Part shown: piece after piece, positions 26,117 through 35,098 of the stretch | How the letters are laid out: the number at the start of each line of letters is the position of its first letter | Numbering within the stretch: position 1 is the stretch's first letter | DNA from: Pseudacidovorax sp. RU35E | GTDB lineage: Bacteria > Pseudomonadota > Gammaproteobacteria > Burkholderiales > Burkholderiaceae_C | DNA length: 64,000 nt | Direction: 5' to 3' | Assembly (NCBI RefSeq): GCF_900156165.1 | Contig: NZ_FTMY01000015.1 | Span: 62,001 to 126,000 of the forward strand | Notes under the pieces: model-generated | Database searches by the model: none | What the model was told of the DNA's origin: nothing | The model's input: only the letters and a program-made list of their open reading frames with translations | Program-made: the position numbers and the translations under genes

Positions 26117-26582
26117 ACGATTCGACGAGCCCCCAGGCCCGCTGTCGCCCGAGCAGCGCCTCGCGCAATCCAGGCTGGCTTTGCTCGAGGCGCTGGTGCC
26201 GCCGCCTCCGCCCCCAAGGGCAACGCGAACTGGCACGTCCCAAAAGCCTCCGGGCCGCGGCCCTTCGTTGCTCCGCAAGTTGCCCTGGCTCGACATGGGG
26301 CGCAGCATCGCCCGGCGTTGGTGGCAGCGGCATCCATTGCATGCGGCAGGCCAGTTGGCCCATCCCCTGTTGCAGGGATATGCAGGCCGCCATCCCGCCA
26401 AGCTCGTGGCCAGCGCCGCCGTGGCAGGCTCTGTCCTGGCGCTGATACGCCCCTGGCGGCTGCTGTCCGGCACGGCGCTGCTTGCGCTGCTGCTGCGGAC
26501 CTCCGACGTGGCCGACATGATCACCACCCTGGCCATGTCCCGCTCAGAACCAGAACCTCCCCCACGAAAGGAAATGCCATGA
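26103..26582 (+). CDS. Membrane protein at the yqjK position, function unknown
   Basis: A 159-residue protein beginning MPTAERFDEPPGPLSPEQRL, with a proline run (VPPPPPPR) near residue 35, a basic Trp-rich stretch (ARRWWQRHP) and two hydrophobic helices near residues 100-135. It starts inside the YqjE-like gene and its stop overlaps the ATG of the ferritin-like gene (ATGA), so translation is coupled on both sides. It sits where yqjK lies in enterobacterial yqj operons, but I do not recognise a homologous domain. Confidence 0.65.
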   Translation: MPTAERFDEPPGPLSPEQRLAQSRLALLEALVPPPPPPRATRTGTSQKPPGRGPSLLRKLPWLDMGRSIARRWWQRHPLHAAGQLAHPLLQGYAGRHPAKLVASAAVAGSVLALIRPWRLLSGTALLALLLRTSDVADMITTLAMSRSEPEPPPRKEMP

Positions 26583-27121
26583 ACGACACCCTCGCTGCGC
26601 GCCAGCCCCTCGAACTCGATCAGAAGGCCATCGACGCTGCCGCGAAGAGCCTTGACGAAGGCGCCGTGACCCCTAGCTATGGCCCGTGGCGCGACGACAT
26701 CGTCAAGCTTCTGAACGATGCCTTGGCCACGGAACTGGTCTGCGTCCTGCGCTACAAGCGCCACTACTTCACCGCCAAGGGTGTGGAATCCCCGGCCATC
26801 GCGGACGAGTTTCTCGTGCATGCCAACGAGGAATCGGCCCACGCCGACCGCATCGCCGAACGCATCGTGCAACTGGGGGGCGAACCCAACTTCCAGCCGG
26901 ACAGCCTGTCGAAGCGCAGCCACGCGGACTATGACGAATCCAAGGACCTCCAGGCCATGGTGCGCGCCAACCTCAAGGCCGAGCGCATCGCGGTCGAAAG
27001 TTATCGGCAGATGGTGGCACTGATTGGCGACAAGGATCCAACGACCCGCCGCATGCTCGAGGAGATCCTTGCCGACGAGGAAGAGCACGCCGACGAGCTG
27101 AGCGACTGGATGAGCAAGTAA
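26579..27121 (+). CDS. Ferritin-like/bacterioferritin-type protein
   Basis: A 180-residue four-helix protein with ferritin-like metal ligands: Glu in NDALATELVCVLRYKRHYF, HANEESAHADRIAERI in the second helix, a Glu in the third (AERIAVESYRQMV) and EEEHADEL in the fourth. This pattern is that of bacterioferritin-like proteins that bind or oxidise iron, protecting against oxidative damage. The start overlaps the upstream stop. A GAAAGGAA site is present. It ends the small stress-type operon begun at 25069. Confidence 0.88.
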   Translation: MNDTLAARQPLELDQKAIDAAAKSLDEGAVTPSYGPWRDDIVKLLNDALATELVCVLRYKRHYFTAKGVESPAIADEFLVHANEESAHADRIAERIVQLGGEPNFQPDSLSKRSHADYDESKDLQAMVRANLKAERIAVESYRQMVALIGDKDPTTRRMLEEILADEEEHADELSDWMSK

Positions 27122-27147
27122 GCCCTCCAGGACAATGCAAGGCGCTG

Positions 27148-27993
27148 TCAGGCGCCGAGGATCCAGCCTTCGAGTGGATCCATCCGGGCCGGGAGTCCAT
27201 ACCCCGGCCCTTCGCTTTTGGTTCGTGCCTCCCCCCAGGCGGCAAGCATCAGACACAGGGCTGCATCCAACGCATCGCCACTGGCGTCGTCCAATAGCAC
27301 TCTGCGCAGTTCTGCCGGCGCGTCGAGGCGCAGTCCCAACCTCCCCCGACCTTCGATCAGGCCCCCTAGCAATGTCCGCCGGGCATCCTGGCGCTGCGTT
27401 GTCTGCTTGGCCCTGTCATCGCTCTTGTAGCTTCGAGAGCCGAGTAAGTCTCGCGCCACCAGACCGGGATAGGCCTCCAGTGCGATGCGCGTGGACCCCT
27501 GGCTGCCGCCCTGGCCCGGGAGCCATGCGCCGGCGGCCAGCAATCCCGGTACTCCGGCGTGCATCATCCACGCCACCGGTGGGTTGACCCATTTCATGGA
27601 AGGCGAGGACCCGGCAGGTCGATCCGCGGCGCGGTGCGCGAACTTGCCGCCCACGGGTCGTGCCGCGCAGAAGGCCATGAAGCGCAAACGCAGCTCGGCG
27701 CGACTCAGCGCCGTGTAGGTGGCCATGCAGCCGGCCCAATCCATCGGCCAGTCCTGAGCGGCGACGAATTCGCGCGGCAGGCCGAAGGGAAAGTCGAATC
27801 CCCCTATCCAGGCCGGCGCCTGCGCAAGGCGCTGGGTCCAGGCACCCAACGTCGGAAAGTACTCCAGCGCCTCGAGGACGACCGTGTCGTCACGACGCGT
27901 GCCCCACGCGATCACGATGGGCTTGCGGCGGGTCGGCGTGCTGGAGAAGTCGCAGCCCAGCAGGCGCGGGCTCGAGGGCCCACCGCCGTTCAC
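27148..27993 (-). CDS. DUF429 family protein, predicted RNase H-like
   Basis: A 281-residue protein with the DUF429 pattern: an early GCDFSSTPT with an acidic residue, GGFDFPFGLPREFV near residue 63, a central ALEAYPGLVARDLLG, and DDASGDALDAALCLMLA near the C-terminus. DUF429 proteins are predicted RNase H-fold nucleases, not well characterised. It converges on the ferritin-like gene and lies upstream of nothing obvious on the minus strand, so it is probably a single-gene unit. The early ATG at 27993 gives the first full domain start. Confidence 0.82.
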   Translation of the reverse strand: MNGGGPSSPRLLGCDFSSTPTRRKPIVIAWGTRRDDTVVLEALEYFPTLGAWTQRLAQAPAWIGGFDFPFGLPREFVAAQDWPMDWAGCMATYTALSRAELRLRFMAFCAARPVGGKFAHRAADRPAGSSPSMKWVNPPVAWMMHAGVPGLLAAGAWLPGQGGSQGSTRIALEAYPGLVARDLLGSRSYKSDDRAKQTTQRQDARRTLLGGLIEGRGRLGLRLDAPAELRRVLLDDASGDALDAALCLMLAAWGEARTKSEGPGYGLPARMDPLEGWILGA

Positions 27994-28015
27994 GAAGCGG
28001 GCAGGCAGATGCCGC

Positions 28016-28438
28016 TCAGCTGCGGCCGACGATGGCGGCGGTCGCCATCAGTTCTTCGAGCAGCGCCAGCGATACCTTGCCCGACACGGAATACGGGTCC
28101 AGTTCCGGCCGCTCTGAATACTTGAGCACCGTGCTCGCGTTGAGCTTGTTGAGGTTGACCTGGCCCATGGTCCAGCCGCCGAAACGCCGCTCCAGGATCT
28201 CTTCGTAATGCAGCAGCACCACGTCCTTGTGCCGGGGATCGCGCAGGATGTGGCCGTAGAGCGTATTCACCGCCATGCGGCCGCCTTCGAGCGCCTGCAG
28301 GAACATGCCGCCGCCGTAGCAGAGGATGCCGGTGATGCCCGAGCTCGTGTTGTGTGCACGTCCGGTAGACAGGATGCTGTCGAGCGCCGCGGGCGACACG
28401 TCGACGGCGCGGCTTGCGTAGAGAAGGCGCACGAGCAT
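28016..28438 (-). CDS. BLUF-domain blue-light sensor protein
   Basis: A 140-residue protein consisting of one BLUF domain with a helical C-terminal cap. The FAD-contacting residues are present: Tyr7 (LLYASRA), Asn30, Gln48 (MFLQALEG), plus Trp89 and Met91 (GGWTM). The family uses flavin photochemistry to sense blue light and signals by contact with other proteins. There is no attached output domain. The start is 5 bp after the folE stop, so it is probably co-transcribed with GTP cyclohydrolase I. Confidence 0.92.
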   Translation of the reverse strand: MLVRLLYASRAVDVSPAALDSILSTGRAHNTSSGITGILCYGGGMFLQALEGGRMAVNTLYGHILRDPRHKDVVLLHYEEILERRFGGWTMGQVNLNKLNASTVLKYSERPELDPYSVSGKVSLALLEELMATAAIVGRS

Positions 28439-28443
28439 GGCAT

Positions 28444-29175
28444 TCACCCCTTGCGTGGAAGCAGCGCGAGAAATTCGCGGCGCAGGTTCGGATCCTTGAG
28501 GAAGACGCCGCGCATGACGGAATTGATCATCTTGCTGTCCGTCTCTTTCACGCCGCGCCACTGCATGCAGAAATGCTCGGCCTCCATGACCAGGGCCAGG
28601 CCATCGGGCTGGGTCTTTTCCTGGATCAGGTCGGCCAGCTGCACCACGGCCTCTTCCTGGATCTGCGGCCGACCCATGACCCACTCCGCCAGACGCGCGT
28701 ACTTGGACAGGCCGATGACGTTGGTGTGCTCGTTGGGCATGACGCCGATCCACAGCTTGCCCATGATCGGGCAGAAGTGGTGCGAACAGGCGCTGCGCAC
28801 CGTGATCGGACCCACGATCATCAGCTCGTTCAGCCGCTCGGCGTTGGGAAATTCCGTGAGGCTGGGCCCATGCACATAGCGGCCGCGGAACACCTCGTTG
28901 AGGTACATCTTGGCCACGCGGCGGGCCGTGTTGCCCGTGTTGTGGTCGCTGTCGATGTCAATCACCAGGCTGTGCAGCACGTCGCGCATCTTGACCTCGA
29001 CCTCGTCAAGCAGCGCCTCGAGTTCGCCGGGCTCGATGAACTCGGCGATGTTGTCGTTGGCGTGGAAACGATGGCGCGCGGCCTTCAGGCGCTCGCGGAT
29101 CTTGAGGGAAACAGGCGTGCCCTCGTCGCTCGCCGCAACGGCGGAACGGTCCTCGGGCTGGGCAGGGATCAACAT
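28444..29175 (-). CDS. folE: GTP cyclohydrolase I
   Basis: A 243-residue enzyme making 7,8-dihydroneopterin triphosphate from GTP, the first step of folate synthesis. Zinc ligands are visible in SACSHHFCP (Cys and His) and in EHFCMQWRGV (second Cys), with the typical PNEHTNVIGLSKYAR loop. The N-terminal 35 residues are variable. NudB, the next enzyme of folate synthesis, is encoded nearby at 30090-30566, although separated by an EEP gene. A candidate -10 (TACGAT) lies only a few bases before the ATG, so the mRNA could have a very short leader. Confidence 0.96.
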   Translation of the reverse strand: MLIPAQPEDRSAVAASDEGTPVSLKIRERLKAARHRFHANDNIAEFIEPGELEALLDEVEVKMRDVLHSLVIDIDSDHNTGNTARRVAKMYLNEVFRGRYVHGPSLTEFPNAERLNELMIVGPITVRSACSHHFCPIMGKLWIGVMPNEHTNVIGLSKYARLAEWVMGRPQIQEEAVVQLADLIQEKTQPDGLALVMEAEHFCMQWRGVKETDSKMINSVMRGVFLKDPNLRREFLALLPRKG

Positions 29176-29183
29176 GGGGCGGA

Positions 29184-29189
29184 ATCGTA
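29184..29189 (-). promoter_or_regulatory. Candidate -10 box for folE
   Basis: TACGAT on the minus strand; a start site 6-7 bases downstream would fall about 2 nt before the folE ATG at 29175. This would make a nearly leaderless mRNA. Unproven. Confidence 0.35.
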
Positions 29190-29304
29190 ACAGCAGGGTT
29201 TTTTCATCACGGGCGGGCGGCGCCCATTCCCACGCGCAAGCGCGGGCCGCTGTGATCCAGCCTCGGGGTCATGCACGTACCACACCCGCGCTAGCGGCCG
29301 GCCT

Positions 29305-30093
29305 TCAGTCGAGGGCGAACTCGGCCACGAGGGGCAGATGGTCGGACATGCGGGCCCAGATGCGTCCGCGCGGCACCGACAGCGACACCGGCCGCAGCCC
29401 CCGGCCATAGATGAAGTCCAGCTGCGCCATCGGCAGCCGCGAGGGATAGGTCGCGCAGCGCGGCATCACCAGATCGACCAGGCCCACTTCGTTCATGGCC
29501 GGGCGCATGCGCGCACCCCAGTCGTTGAAGTCGCCGGCCACCACCAGCGGCTCGCCGGGCGGCACCTCGCGCTCGATGTAGCGCTGCAGCTGCGCCACCT
29601 GGCGCACCCGGCTGCCGCGGATCAGCCCGAGGTGCACGACGATGGCGTGCACCGGCTGGGTGCCGACGGTCACTTCCACATGCAGCAGCCCGCGTTGCTC
29701 GAAGCGGTGATCGGACATGTCCTCATGACCGTGGCGCACCACCGGCCAGCGTGTTAGCAGCGCATTGCCGTGCTCACCGTGGCGGGTGTAGGCATTGGTC
29801 TCGTAGACGGCGCGGTAGCCCTCGGGGCAGAGGAAGTCGGCCTGTGGCTGCACCGGCCATCGGGCGAAGCGGCGCTCGCCCTGGCGGTTGAGCTTGCGCA
29901 CTTCCTGGAGGCACACGAGGTCGGCATCGAGCTGCTCGACGGCATGGCCCAGGTTGTGGATCTCCAGCCGCCGCGCCGGGCCTACGCCCTGAACGCCCTT
30001 GTGGATGTTGTAGGTTGCCACCCGCAGCGTCGACAGGGCGCCAAACTCGCTTTCGGCCCGCCCGGGATCGCTCTTGGCATGCACTGCAGTCAT
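29305..30093 (-). CDS. Endonuclease/exonuclease/phosphatase (EEP) family hydrolase
   Basis: A 262-residue EEP-fold protein. Visible motifs: ATYNIHKGV near the start, VCLQEV (metal-binding Glu), a central LLTRWPVV, VVAGDFNDW (catalytic Asp/Asn), and a C-terminal MSDHLPLVAEF with the catalytic His. Such enzymes cleave phosphodiester or phosphomonoester bonds; the substrate is unknown. The ATG at 30091-30093 overlaps the nudB stop (ATGA), so it is translationally coupled to nudB. In related genomes an EEP gene often follows nudB; a cardiolipin synthase, expected next, is not seen. Confidence 0.9.
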   Translation of the reverse strand: MTAVHAKSDPGRAESEFGALSTLRVATYNIHKGVQGVGPARRLEIHNLGHAVEQLDADLVCLQEVRKLNRQGERRFARWPVQPQADFLCPEGYRAVYETNAYTRHGEHGNALLTRWPVVRHGHEDMSDHRFEQRGLLHVEVTVGTQPVHAIVVHLGLIRGSRVRQVAQLQRYIEREVPPGEPLVVAGDFNDWGARMRPAMNEVGLVDLVMPRCATYPSRLPMAQLDFIYGRGLRPVSLSVPRGRIWARMSDHLPLVAEFALD

Positions 30094-30566
30094 GCGCGAA
30101 ATTGTGGCAGCAGCAGGATGGCTTCCGCGTTGGAAGGGGAAAAGCAGGCGTCGGCTGCATCGCGCCAGGGCAGCCACTGCCAGGCATCGTGCTCGCGCGG
30201 CGAGAGGACCGGCGTGATGGCCTCGGGCACGCACAGGCCGAAGAGGTGCTCGGTGTTGCGCGTCACTCCTGGCGCGTAGCGGTGCCGCCAGCGGGGATAG
30301 ATGTCGTAGACGTTCTCGAGACCCCAGTCCCGCAGGGCCAGCGGCGTGCCGGGGCCGCAGTGGATGCCGGTCTCCTCGGCCACCTCGCGCGCCGCGGTGG
30401 CGGCCCAGCTTTCCTCCGGCCAGTCCTTGCTGCCGGTCACCGACTGCCAGAAGGCCGGCGCGATGCCGGCCCGGCGGATCAGCAGCACCTCCATGGCCGG
30501 CGTGTGGATCACCACCAACACCGACTGCGGGATCTTGAAGGCCGGCGGCGTTGCGTCCGTGACCAT
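30090..30566 (-). CDS. nudB: Dihydroneopterin triphosphate diphosphatase
   Basis: A 158-residue Nudix hydrolase with the Nudix box running from GSKDWPEESW to REVAEETGI, and the NudB-type entry FKIPQSVLVVIHT. NudB removes pyrophosphate from dihydroneopterin triphosphate, the step after FolE in folate synthesis; folE is about 1 kb downstream. I chose the ATG at 30564-30566, which sits 14 codons after a longer in-frame start. It follows aspS by 69 bp, a conserved order in betaproteobacteria. Confidence 0.92.
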   Translation of the reverse strand: MVTDATPPAFKIPQSVLVVIHTPAMEVLLIRRAGIAPAFWQSVTGSKDWPEESWAATAAREVAEETGIHCGPGTPLALRDWGLENVYDIYPRWRHRYAPGVTRNTEHLFGLCVPEAITPVLSPREHDAWQWLPWRDAADACFSPSNAEAILLLPQFRA

Positions 30567-30635
30567 GGTGTGCCGACTGCTGTGTCCACCTGCCGCGCTC
30601 CTGTGCAAAGGAGCACGGCAGCCGGAGGCCGCGCG

Positions 30636-32444
30636 TCAGGCGGCAGGTTGCGCGTTGCGAAGGCGGATGTGCAGCTCGCGCAGTTGCTTCTCGTCCACCG
30701 CGCTCGGGGCCTGCGTCAACAGGTCCTGCGCACGCTGCGTCTTGGGGAAGGCGATCACATCACGGATCGACTCGGCCCCGGTCATGAGCATGACCAGCCG
30801 GTCCAGGCCGATGGCGATGCCGCCGTGCGGGGGTGCGCCGTACTGCAGCGCGTCCAGCAGGTAGCCGAACTTCAGCTGCGCATCCTCGGCCGAGATCTTG
30901 AGGGCGCGGAACACCTTGCTCTGCACCTCCTCGCGGTGGATACGCACCGAGCCGCCGCCCATCTCGATGCCGTTGAGCACCATGTCGTAGGCCTTGGCCA
31001 GGCACTTGTCGGGCGCCGTGTCCATCAGGTCCTCGTGACCATCCTTGGGGCTGGTGAAGGGGTGGTGCACCGCGCTCCAGCGCTGGTTGTCCTCGTCGAA
31101 CTCGAACATCGGGAAGTCCACCACCCACAGAGGTGCCCAGCGGTCCTCGAACAGACCGTTCTTGCGGCCGAAGGCGCTGTGGCCGATCTTCACGCGCAGG
31201 GCGCCGATGGCATCGTTGACCACCTTGCCCTTGTCGGCGCCGAAGAAGATCAGGTCGCCGTTGCGCGCGCCGGTGCGGGCGATGATCTCACCCAGGGCGT
31301 TGTCGTCCAGGTTCTTCACGATGGGGCTCTGCAGGCCCTCGCGGCCCTGCGACCAGTCGTTGACCTTGATGTAGGCCAGGCCCTTGGCACCGTAGATCTT
31401 GACGAACTCGGTGTAGCCGTCGATGTCGCCGCGCGAAAGGCCGCCCTCGGCAGCACCGCCGCCGGGCACCCGCAGGGCCACCACGCGGCCGCCGTCCATG
31501 TTGGCGGCGCCGGAGAACACCTTGAACTCCACTCGCTTCATCACCTCGGTCAGCTCGGTGAACTCGAGCTTGACGCGCAGGTCGGGCTTGTCGGAGCCGT
31601 ACTTGAACATCGCGTCGCCGTAGCTCATGACCGGGAACACGCCCAGGTCGATGTCGGCCACGTTGCGGAAGACGTTGCGGATCATGCCTTCGAACATGTC
31701 GCGGATCTCGTCCTCGGTGAGGAAGGAGGTCTCGATGTCGATCTGCGTGAACTCGGGCTGGCGGTCGGCGCGCAGGTCCTCGTCGCGGAAGCATTTGACG
31801 ATCTGGTAGTAGCGGTCGTAGCCCGACACCATCAGCATCTGCTTGTACAGCTGGGGGGACTGCGGCAGCGCGTAGAAGGCGCCATCGTGCACGCGGCTGG
31901 GCACCAGGTAGTCGCGCGCGCCTTCGGGCGTGGACTTGCCCAGCATGGGCGTCTCGATGTCGATGAAGCCGTTGGCGTCGAGGAACTTGCGCGCCTCCAT
32001 CGTCACCTTGTAGCGCGTCATCATGTTCTTCTGCATCGCGGGGCGGCGCAGGTCGAGCACACGGTGCGTGAGACGCGTGGTCTCCGAAAGGTTGTCGTCG
32101 TCCAGCAGGAAGGGCGGCGTCACGGAGGGGTTGAGCACCTTCAGCTCGTGCGCCAGCACCTCGATCTTGCCGCTCTTGAGGCCGTCGTTGGTGGTGCCTT
32201 CGGGCCGGGCGCGGACGATGCCCTTGACCTGCACGCAGAACTCGTTGCGAAGGCCTTCGGCCGCGGCGAAGGTCGTGGCGCGGTCGGGGTCGCACACCAC
32301 CTGCACGTAGCCTTCGCGGTCGCGAAGGTCGACGAAGATCACGCCGCCATGGTCACGGCGCCGATTGACCCAGCCGCACAGGCTGACGGTTTCGCCCATC
32401 AGGGCCTCGGTCACGAGACCGCAGTAGTGAGAACGCATGGCCAT
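30636..32444 (-). CDS. aspS: Aspartyl-tRNA synthetase
   Basis: A 602-residue bacterial-type AspRS. It has an N-terminal OB anticodon domain ([21 protein letters not shown]), class II motif 2 ([17 protein letters not shown]), a large bacterial insertion domain, and motif 3 ([14 protein letters not shown]). It charges tRNA-Asp, and in organisms lacking AsnRS also tRNA-Asn; which type applies cannot be decided here. Two in-frame ATGs lie at 32444 and 32438; the first has an AGGA site 9 bp upstream. It is part of the fmdB-DUF502-aspS-nudB run. Confidence 0.98.
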   Translation of the reverse strand: MAMRSHYCGLVTEALMGETVSLCGWVNRRRDHGGVIFVDLRDREGYVQVVCDPDRATTFAAAEGLRNEFCVQVKGIVRARPEGTTNDGLKSGKIEVLAHELKVLNPSVTPPFLLDDDNLSETTRLTHRVLDLRRPAMQKNMMTRYKVTMEARKFLDANGFIDIETPMLGKSTPEGARDYLVPSRVHDGAFYALPQSPQLYKQMLMVSGYDRYYQIVKCFRDEDLRADRQPEFTQIDIETSFLTEDEIRDMFEGMIRNVFRNVADIDLGVFPVMSYGDAMFKYGSDKPDLRVKLEFTELTEVMKRVEFKVFSGAANMDGGRVVALRVPGGGAAEGGLSRGDIDGYTEFVKIYGAKGLAYIKVNDWSQGREGLQSPIVKNLDDNALGEIIARTGARNGDLIFFGADKGKVVNDAIGALRVKIGHSAFGRKNGLFEDRWAPLWVVDFPMFEFDEDNQRWSAVHHPFTSPKDGHEDLMDTAPDKCLAKAYDMVLNGIEMGGGSVRIHREEVQSKVFRALKISAEDAQLKFGYLLDALQYGAPPHGGIAIGLDRLVMLMTGAESIRDVIAFPKTQRAQDLLTQAPSAVDEKQLRELHIRLRNAQPAA

Positions 32445-32490
32445 GCTTTGATTCCTGCGCCCCGCGCGGGGCGCCTTCTTGCTTGTGATG

Positions 32491-33114
32491 TCAGGATTGC
32501 TTGGTGGGCAGCGCGGCAGGGCCGCCTGGCACCACCACGCCCATCGAGACGATGTACTTCAGCGCCTCGTCGACGCTCATCTTCAGCTCGATGCAGTCGC
32601 TGCGCCGGAGCATGACGAAGTAGCCGCCCGTGGGGTTGGGCGTGGTGGGTACGTACACGCCCAGGTAGTCGCCATGCAGGTGGTTGACCACGTCGCCCCC
32701 GGGCGCGCCGGTGACGAAGGCGATGGTCCACATGCCCTCACGTGGCCACTGCACCAGCACCGCGGTGCGGAAGGCATTGCCGCTTTCGGAGAACAGCGTG
32801 TCCGAGACCTGCTTGACGCTGGAGTAGATGGAGCGCACTACCGGAATGCGGCGCACCAGCGCATCGCCCCAGCCCAGCAGCCGCTTGCCGATGAAGTTGC
32901 TGGCCACGGCGCCCACCACCAGCAGGATGGCCAGCGTGAGCAGCACGCCCAGCCCGCGGATGCGGTGGTCGGACAGCCAGACCTGCCACTGCTCGGGCAG
33001 CAGCCACAGTGTCTGGTCCAAGGTGCCGACGATCCAGTTGAGCACGCCCAGGGTCACGGCCAGGGGCACGATGACCAGGAGGCCGGACAGGAGCCACTTG
33101 CGCAGGGCGAGCAT
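32491..33114 (-). CDS. DUF502 family membrane protein
   Basis: A 207-residue protein with two N-terminal membrane helices (about residues 7-30 and 57-79) and a soluble C-terminal domain that contains [19 protein letters not shown] and [15 protein letters not shown], both diagnostic of DUF502. The role is unknown. It lies 15 bp after the fmdB-like gene and upstream of aspS, the usual order in this group. Confidence 0.93.
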   Translation of the reverse strand: MLALRKWLLSGLLVIVPLAVTLGVLNWIVGTLDQTLWLLPEQWQVWLSDHRIRGLGVLLTLAILLVVGAVASNFIGKRLLGWGDALVRRIPVVRSIYSSVKQVSDTLFSESGNAFRTAVLVQWPREGMWTIAFVTGAPGGDVVNHLHGDYLGVYVPTTPNPTGGYFVMLRRSDCIELKMSVDEALKYIVSMGVVVPGGPAALPTKQS

Positions 33115-33129
33115 GGTGCGGAGCGAAGG

Positions 33130-33468
33130 TCAGTCGGCCTTGGCGGCGGGCGCCGGGGCGGGTGCGGGGGCCGCAGGCGCCGGCGACGCGCCAGCAGGCG
33201 TCGGCGCTGGCGCGGGCGCCGCGGCATCACCGCTGGCCGGGGCCGACGCCGGGGCGTTGCCGCCGGACTTGGCGGTGTTGGAGCCGCCCTCGCGGAAATC
33301 GGTGACGTACCAGCCGGAGCCCTTGAGCTGGAAGCCAGCGGCGGTCAATTGCTTGCTGAGCGACGCAGCACCGCACGAAGGGCAGACGGTGAGCGGCGCA
33401 TCCGACATCTTCTGCAGCACATCCTTGGCAAAGCCGCAGGCGCTGCATTTGTAGGCATAGATGGGCAT
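33130..33468 (-). CDS. FmdB-family zinc-ribbon protein with Ala/Pro tail
   Basis: A 112-residue protein. The first 60 residues form the FmdB zinc ribbon with paired cysteines (YKCSACGF and CPSCG) and the conserved GSGWYVTDF. The last 45 residues are a low-complexity Ala/Pro repeat, probably a flexible tail. FmdB-type ribbons are thought to be regulatory, but the role is unclear. It is the first gene of the fmdB-DUF502-aspS-nudB transcript; a TATAAT box at 33529-33534 lies 61 bp upstream. Confidence 0.92.
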   Translation of the reverse strand: MPIYAYKCSACGFAKDVLQKMSDAPLTVCPSCGAASLSKQLTAAGFQLKGSGWYVTDFREGGSNTAKSGGNAPASAPASGDAAAPAPAPTPAGASPAPAAPAPAPAPAAKAD

Positions 33469-33528
33469 GGAAAAAGCTGCTGAAAAGACGTGAAACGGGC
33501 GGCCGGCGGCCGCCGCGCAAAGCCCACG

Positions 33529-33534
33529 ATTATA
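33529..33534 (-). promoter_or_regulatory. Candidate -10 box of the fmdB-aspS operon
   Basis: Consensus TATAAT on the minus strand (context CCTATAATCG), 61 bp before the fmdB start, with a GC-rich inverted repeat between it and the gene. No clear -35. Confidence 0.5.
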
Positions 33535-33592
33535 GGCGCCGACCCCGGGCTTTCCCCTGCCAGAGGCCTCAACAGCCTGCCCTTGTCGCGCC

Positions 33593-35035
33593 TTATTCCC
33601 CGGCCAGCATCCGGTGCGGCATGCGCCGGTTGGCCACCCATTGCGGCATCAGGGAACCCACCACCATGCCCGCCGCGGAGGCGAGGACGCCGGCCAACTG
33701 GGCCGGGAACACCGCGCCCCACGGCAGTGCCAGTCCGGCCAGCCAGACGCCGACGCCCAGAAGCACGGCAGCCACGGCCCCTTGCGTGGTGGCCCGGTTC
33801 CAGTAGAGGCCGAAGACCAGCGGCACGAATGCGCCCACCAGCGGCACCTGGTAGGCGCCCGACACCAGTTCGTAGATCGAGGTGCCCTGCATGCGGATGG
33901 CATAGGCCAGCACCGCACCGCTGAACACCAGCACCGTGATGCGCATGGTGCGCAAGTTTTCCCGGTCCGTGCCCTGGGGGCGGAACTGGCGCCAGATGTT
34001 CTCGGTAAATGTCACGCTGGGTGCCAGCAGCGTCGCCGACGCAGTGGACTTGATGGCCGACAGAAGCGCCCCGAAGAAGAACACCTGCATGACGAAGGGC
34101 ATCTTCTCCATCACCAGCGTGGGCAGCACCTTCTGCGGATCCTCCTTGAGCAGCGCCGTCGTCTGCTCCGGCATGATGATCAGCGCGCTGGCCACCAGGA
34201 ACATGGGCACGGCCGCAAAGAGGATGTAGGCCACACCGCCAATCACCGGGCCGCGCGTGGCGGCCTTCACGTTGTTGGCGGACATCACGCGCTGGAACAC
34301 GTCCTGCTGCGGGATCGAGCCCAGCATCATCGTGATGGCCGCGGCGATGAAGAAGATGATGTCGTGCCAGCTCGGCTCGGGCCAGAACTTGAAGAGCTCC
34401 TTGCTGGCCGCCAAGTCGATCACCTTGTCGGCGCCGCCGGCCATGTTGCCCGCGAAGACCGCGATGATCGACAGGCCCGCCACCAGGATGATCATCTGCA
34501 CGAAGTCGGTGACGGCCACCGACCACATGCCACCGAAGAGCGTGTATGCCAGGATCGAGATGACGCCGATCGCCATGCCCCAGGGCACGCTCACCGCACC
34601 GCCCGACAGCAGGTTGAACACCAGCCCCAGCGCCGTGACCTGCGCCGACACCCAGCCCAGGTAGCTCAGCATGATGATCAGCGAACACACCACCTCGATG
34701 AAGCGGCCGTAGCGCTCGCGGTAGTAGTCGCTGATGGTCAGCAGCGTCATGCGGTAGAGCTTGCCGGCGAAGAACAGGCCCACCAGGATCAGGCAGGTGC
34801 CTGCGCCGAAGGGGTCTTCCACCACGCCGCCCAGGCCCCCCTCGATGAACTTGGCCGGGATGCCCAGCACCGTCTCCGACCCGAACCAGGTGGCGAAGGT
34901 GGTGGTCACGATCATGAACAGCGGCAGGTGCCGTCCGGCGATCGCGAAGTCGGTCGTGTTCTTCACCCGCCGGGCCGCATACAGGCCGATGCCGATGGTG
35001 ACCAGCAGGTAGACGATGACCAGTGACAGCAGCAC
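33593..35035 (-). CDS. Sodium/solute symporter (SSS family)
   Basis: A 480-residue membrane protein with about 13 helices. Typical SSS features are an early Thr/Ser-rich TTTFATWFGSETVLG, the TISDYYRERYG motif, YLGWVSAQ in an early helix and GALLSAIKSTASATLLAPS in a later one, a likely sodium site. The family includes proline, pantothenate and other solute carriers; the substrate is not predictable. It lies after ubiB and before fmdB on the minus strand, a place where I would normally expect no transporter, so it may be a local insertion. Confidence 0.92.
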   Translation of the reverse strand: MLLSLVIVYLLVTIGIGLYAARRVKNTTDFAIAGRHLPLFMIVTTTFATWFGSETVLGIPAKFIEGGLGGVVEDPFGAGTCLILVGLFFAGKLYRMTLLTISDYYRERYGRFIEVVCSLIIMLSYLGWVSAQVTALGLVFNLLSGGAVSVPWGMAIGVISILAYTLFGGMWSVAVTDFVQMIILVAGLSIIAVFAGNMAGGADKVIDLAASKELFKFWPEPSWHDIIFFIAAAITMMLGSIPQQDVFQRVMSANNVKAATRGPVIGGVAYILFAAVPMFLVASALIIMPEQTTALLKEDPQKVLPTLVMEKMPFVMQVFFFGALLSAIKSTASATLLAPSVTFTENIWRQFRPQGTDRENLRTMRITVLVFSGAVLAYAIRMQGTSIYELVSGAYQVPLVGAFVPLVFGLYWNRATTQGAVAAVLLGVGVWLAGLALPWGAVFPAQLAGVLASAAGMVVGSLMPQWVANRRMPHRMLAGE

Positions 35036-35098
35036 GACGGACTCTCCTCGAAGAAGGCTTGTTGTTGGAACCGGAAGAAAGGCAGGATGGGAAGGCGC

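Noticed and set aside
30015-32615. A plus-strand open frame of about 866 codons opposite aspS and nudB
   Set aside because: Antisense to conserved synthetase sequence and rich in Val/His/Gln; no domain.
33130-33260. Ala/Pro repeat resembling a tandem DNA repeat in the fmdB-like gene
   Set aside because: It is low-complexity protein tail coding and not a clean DNA repeat array.
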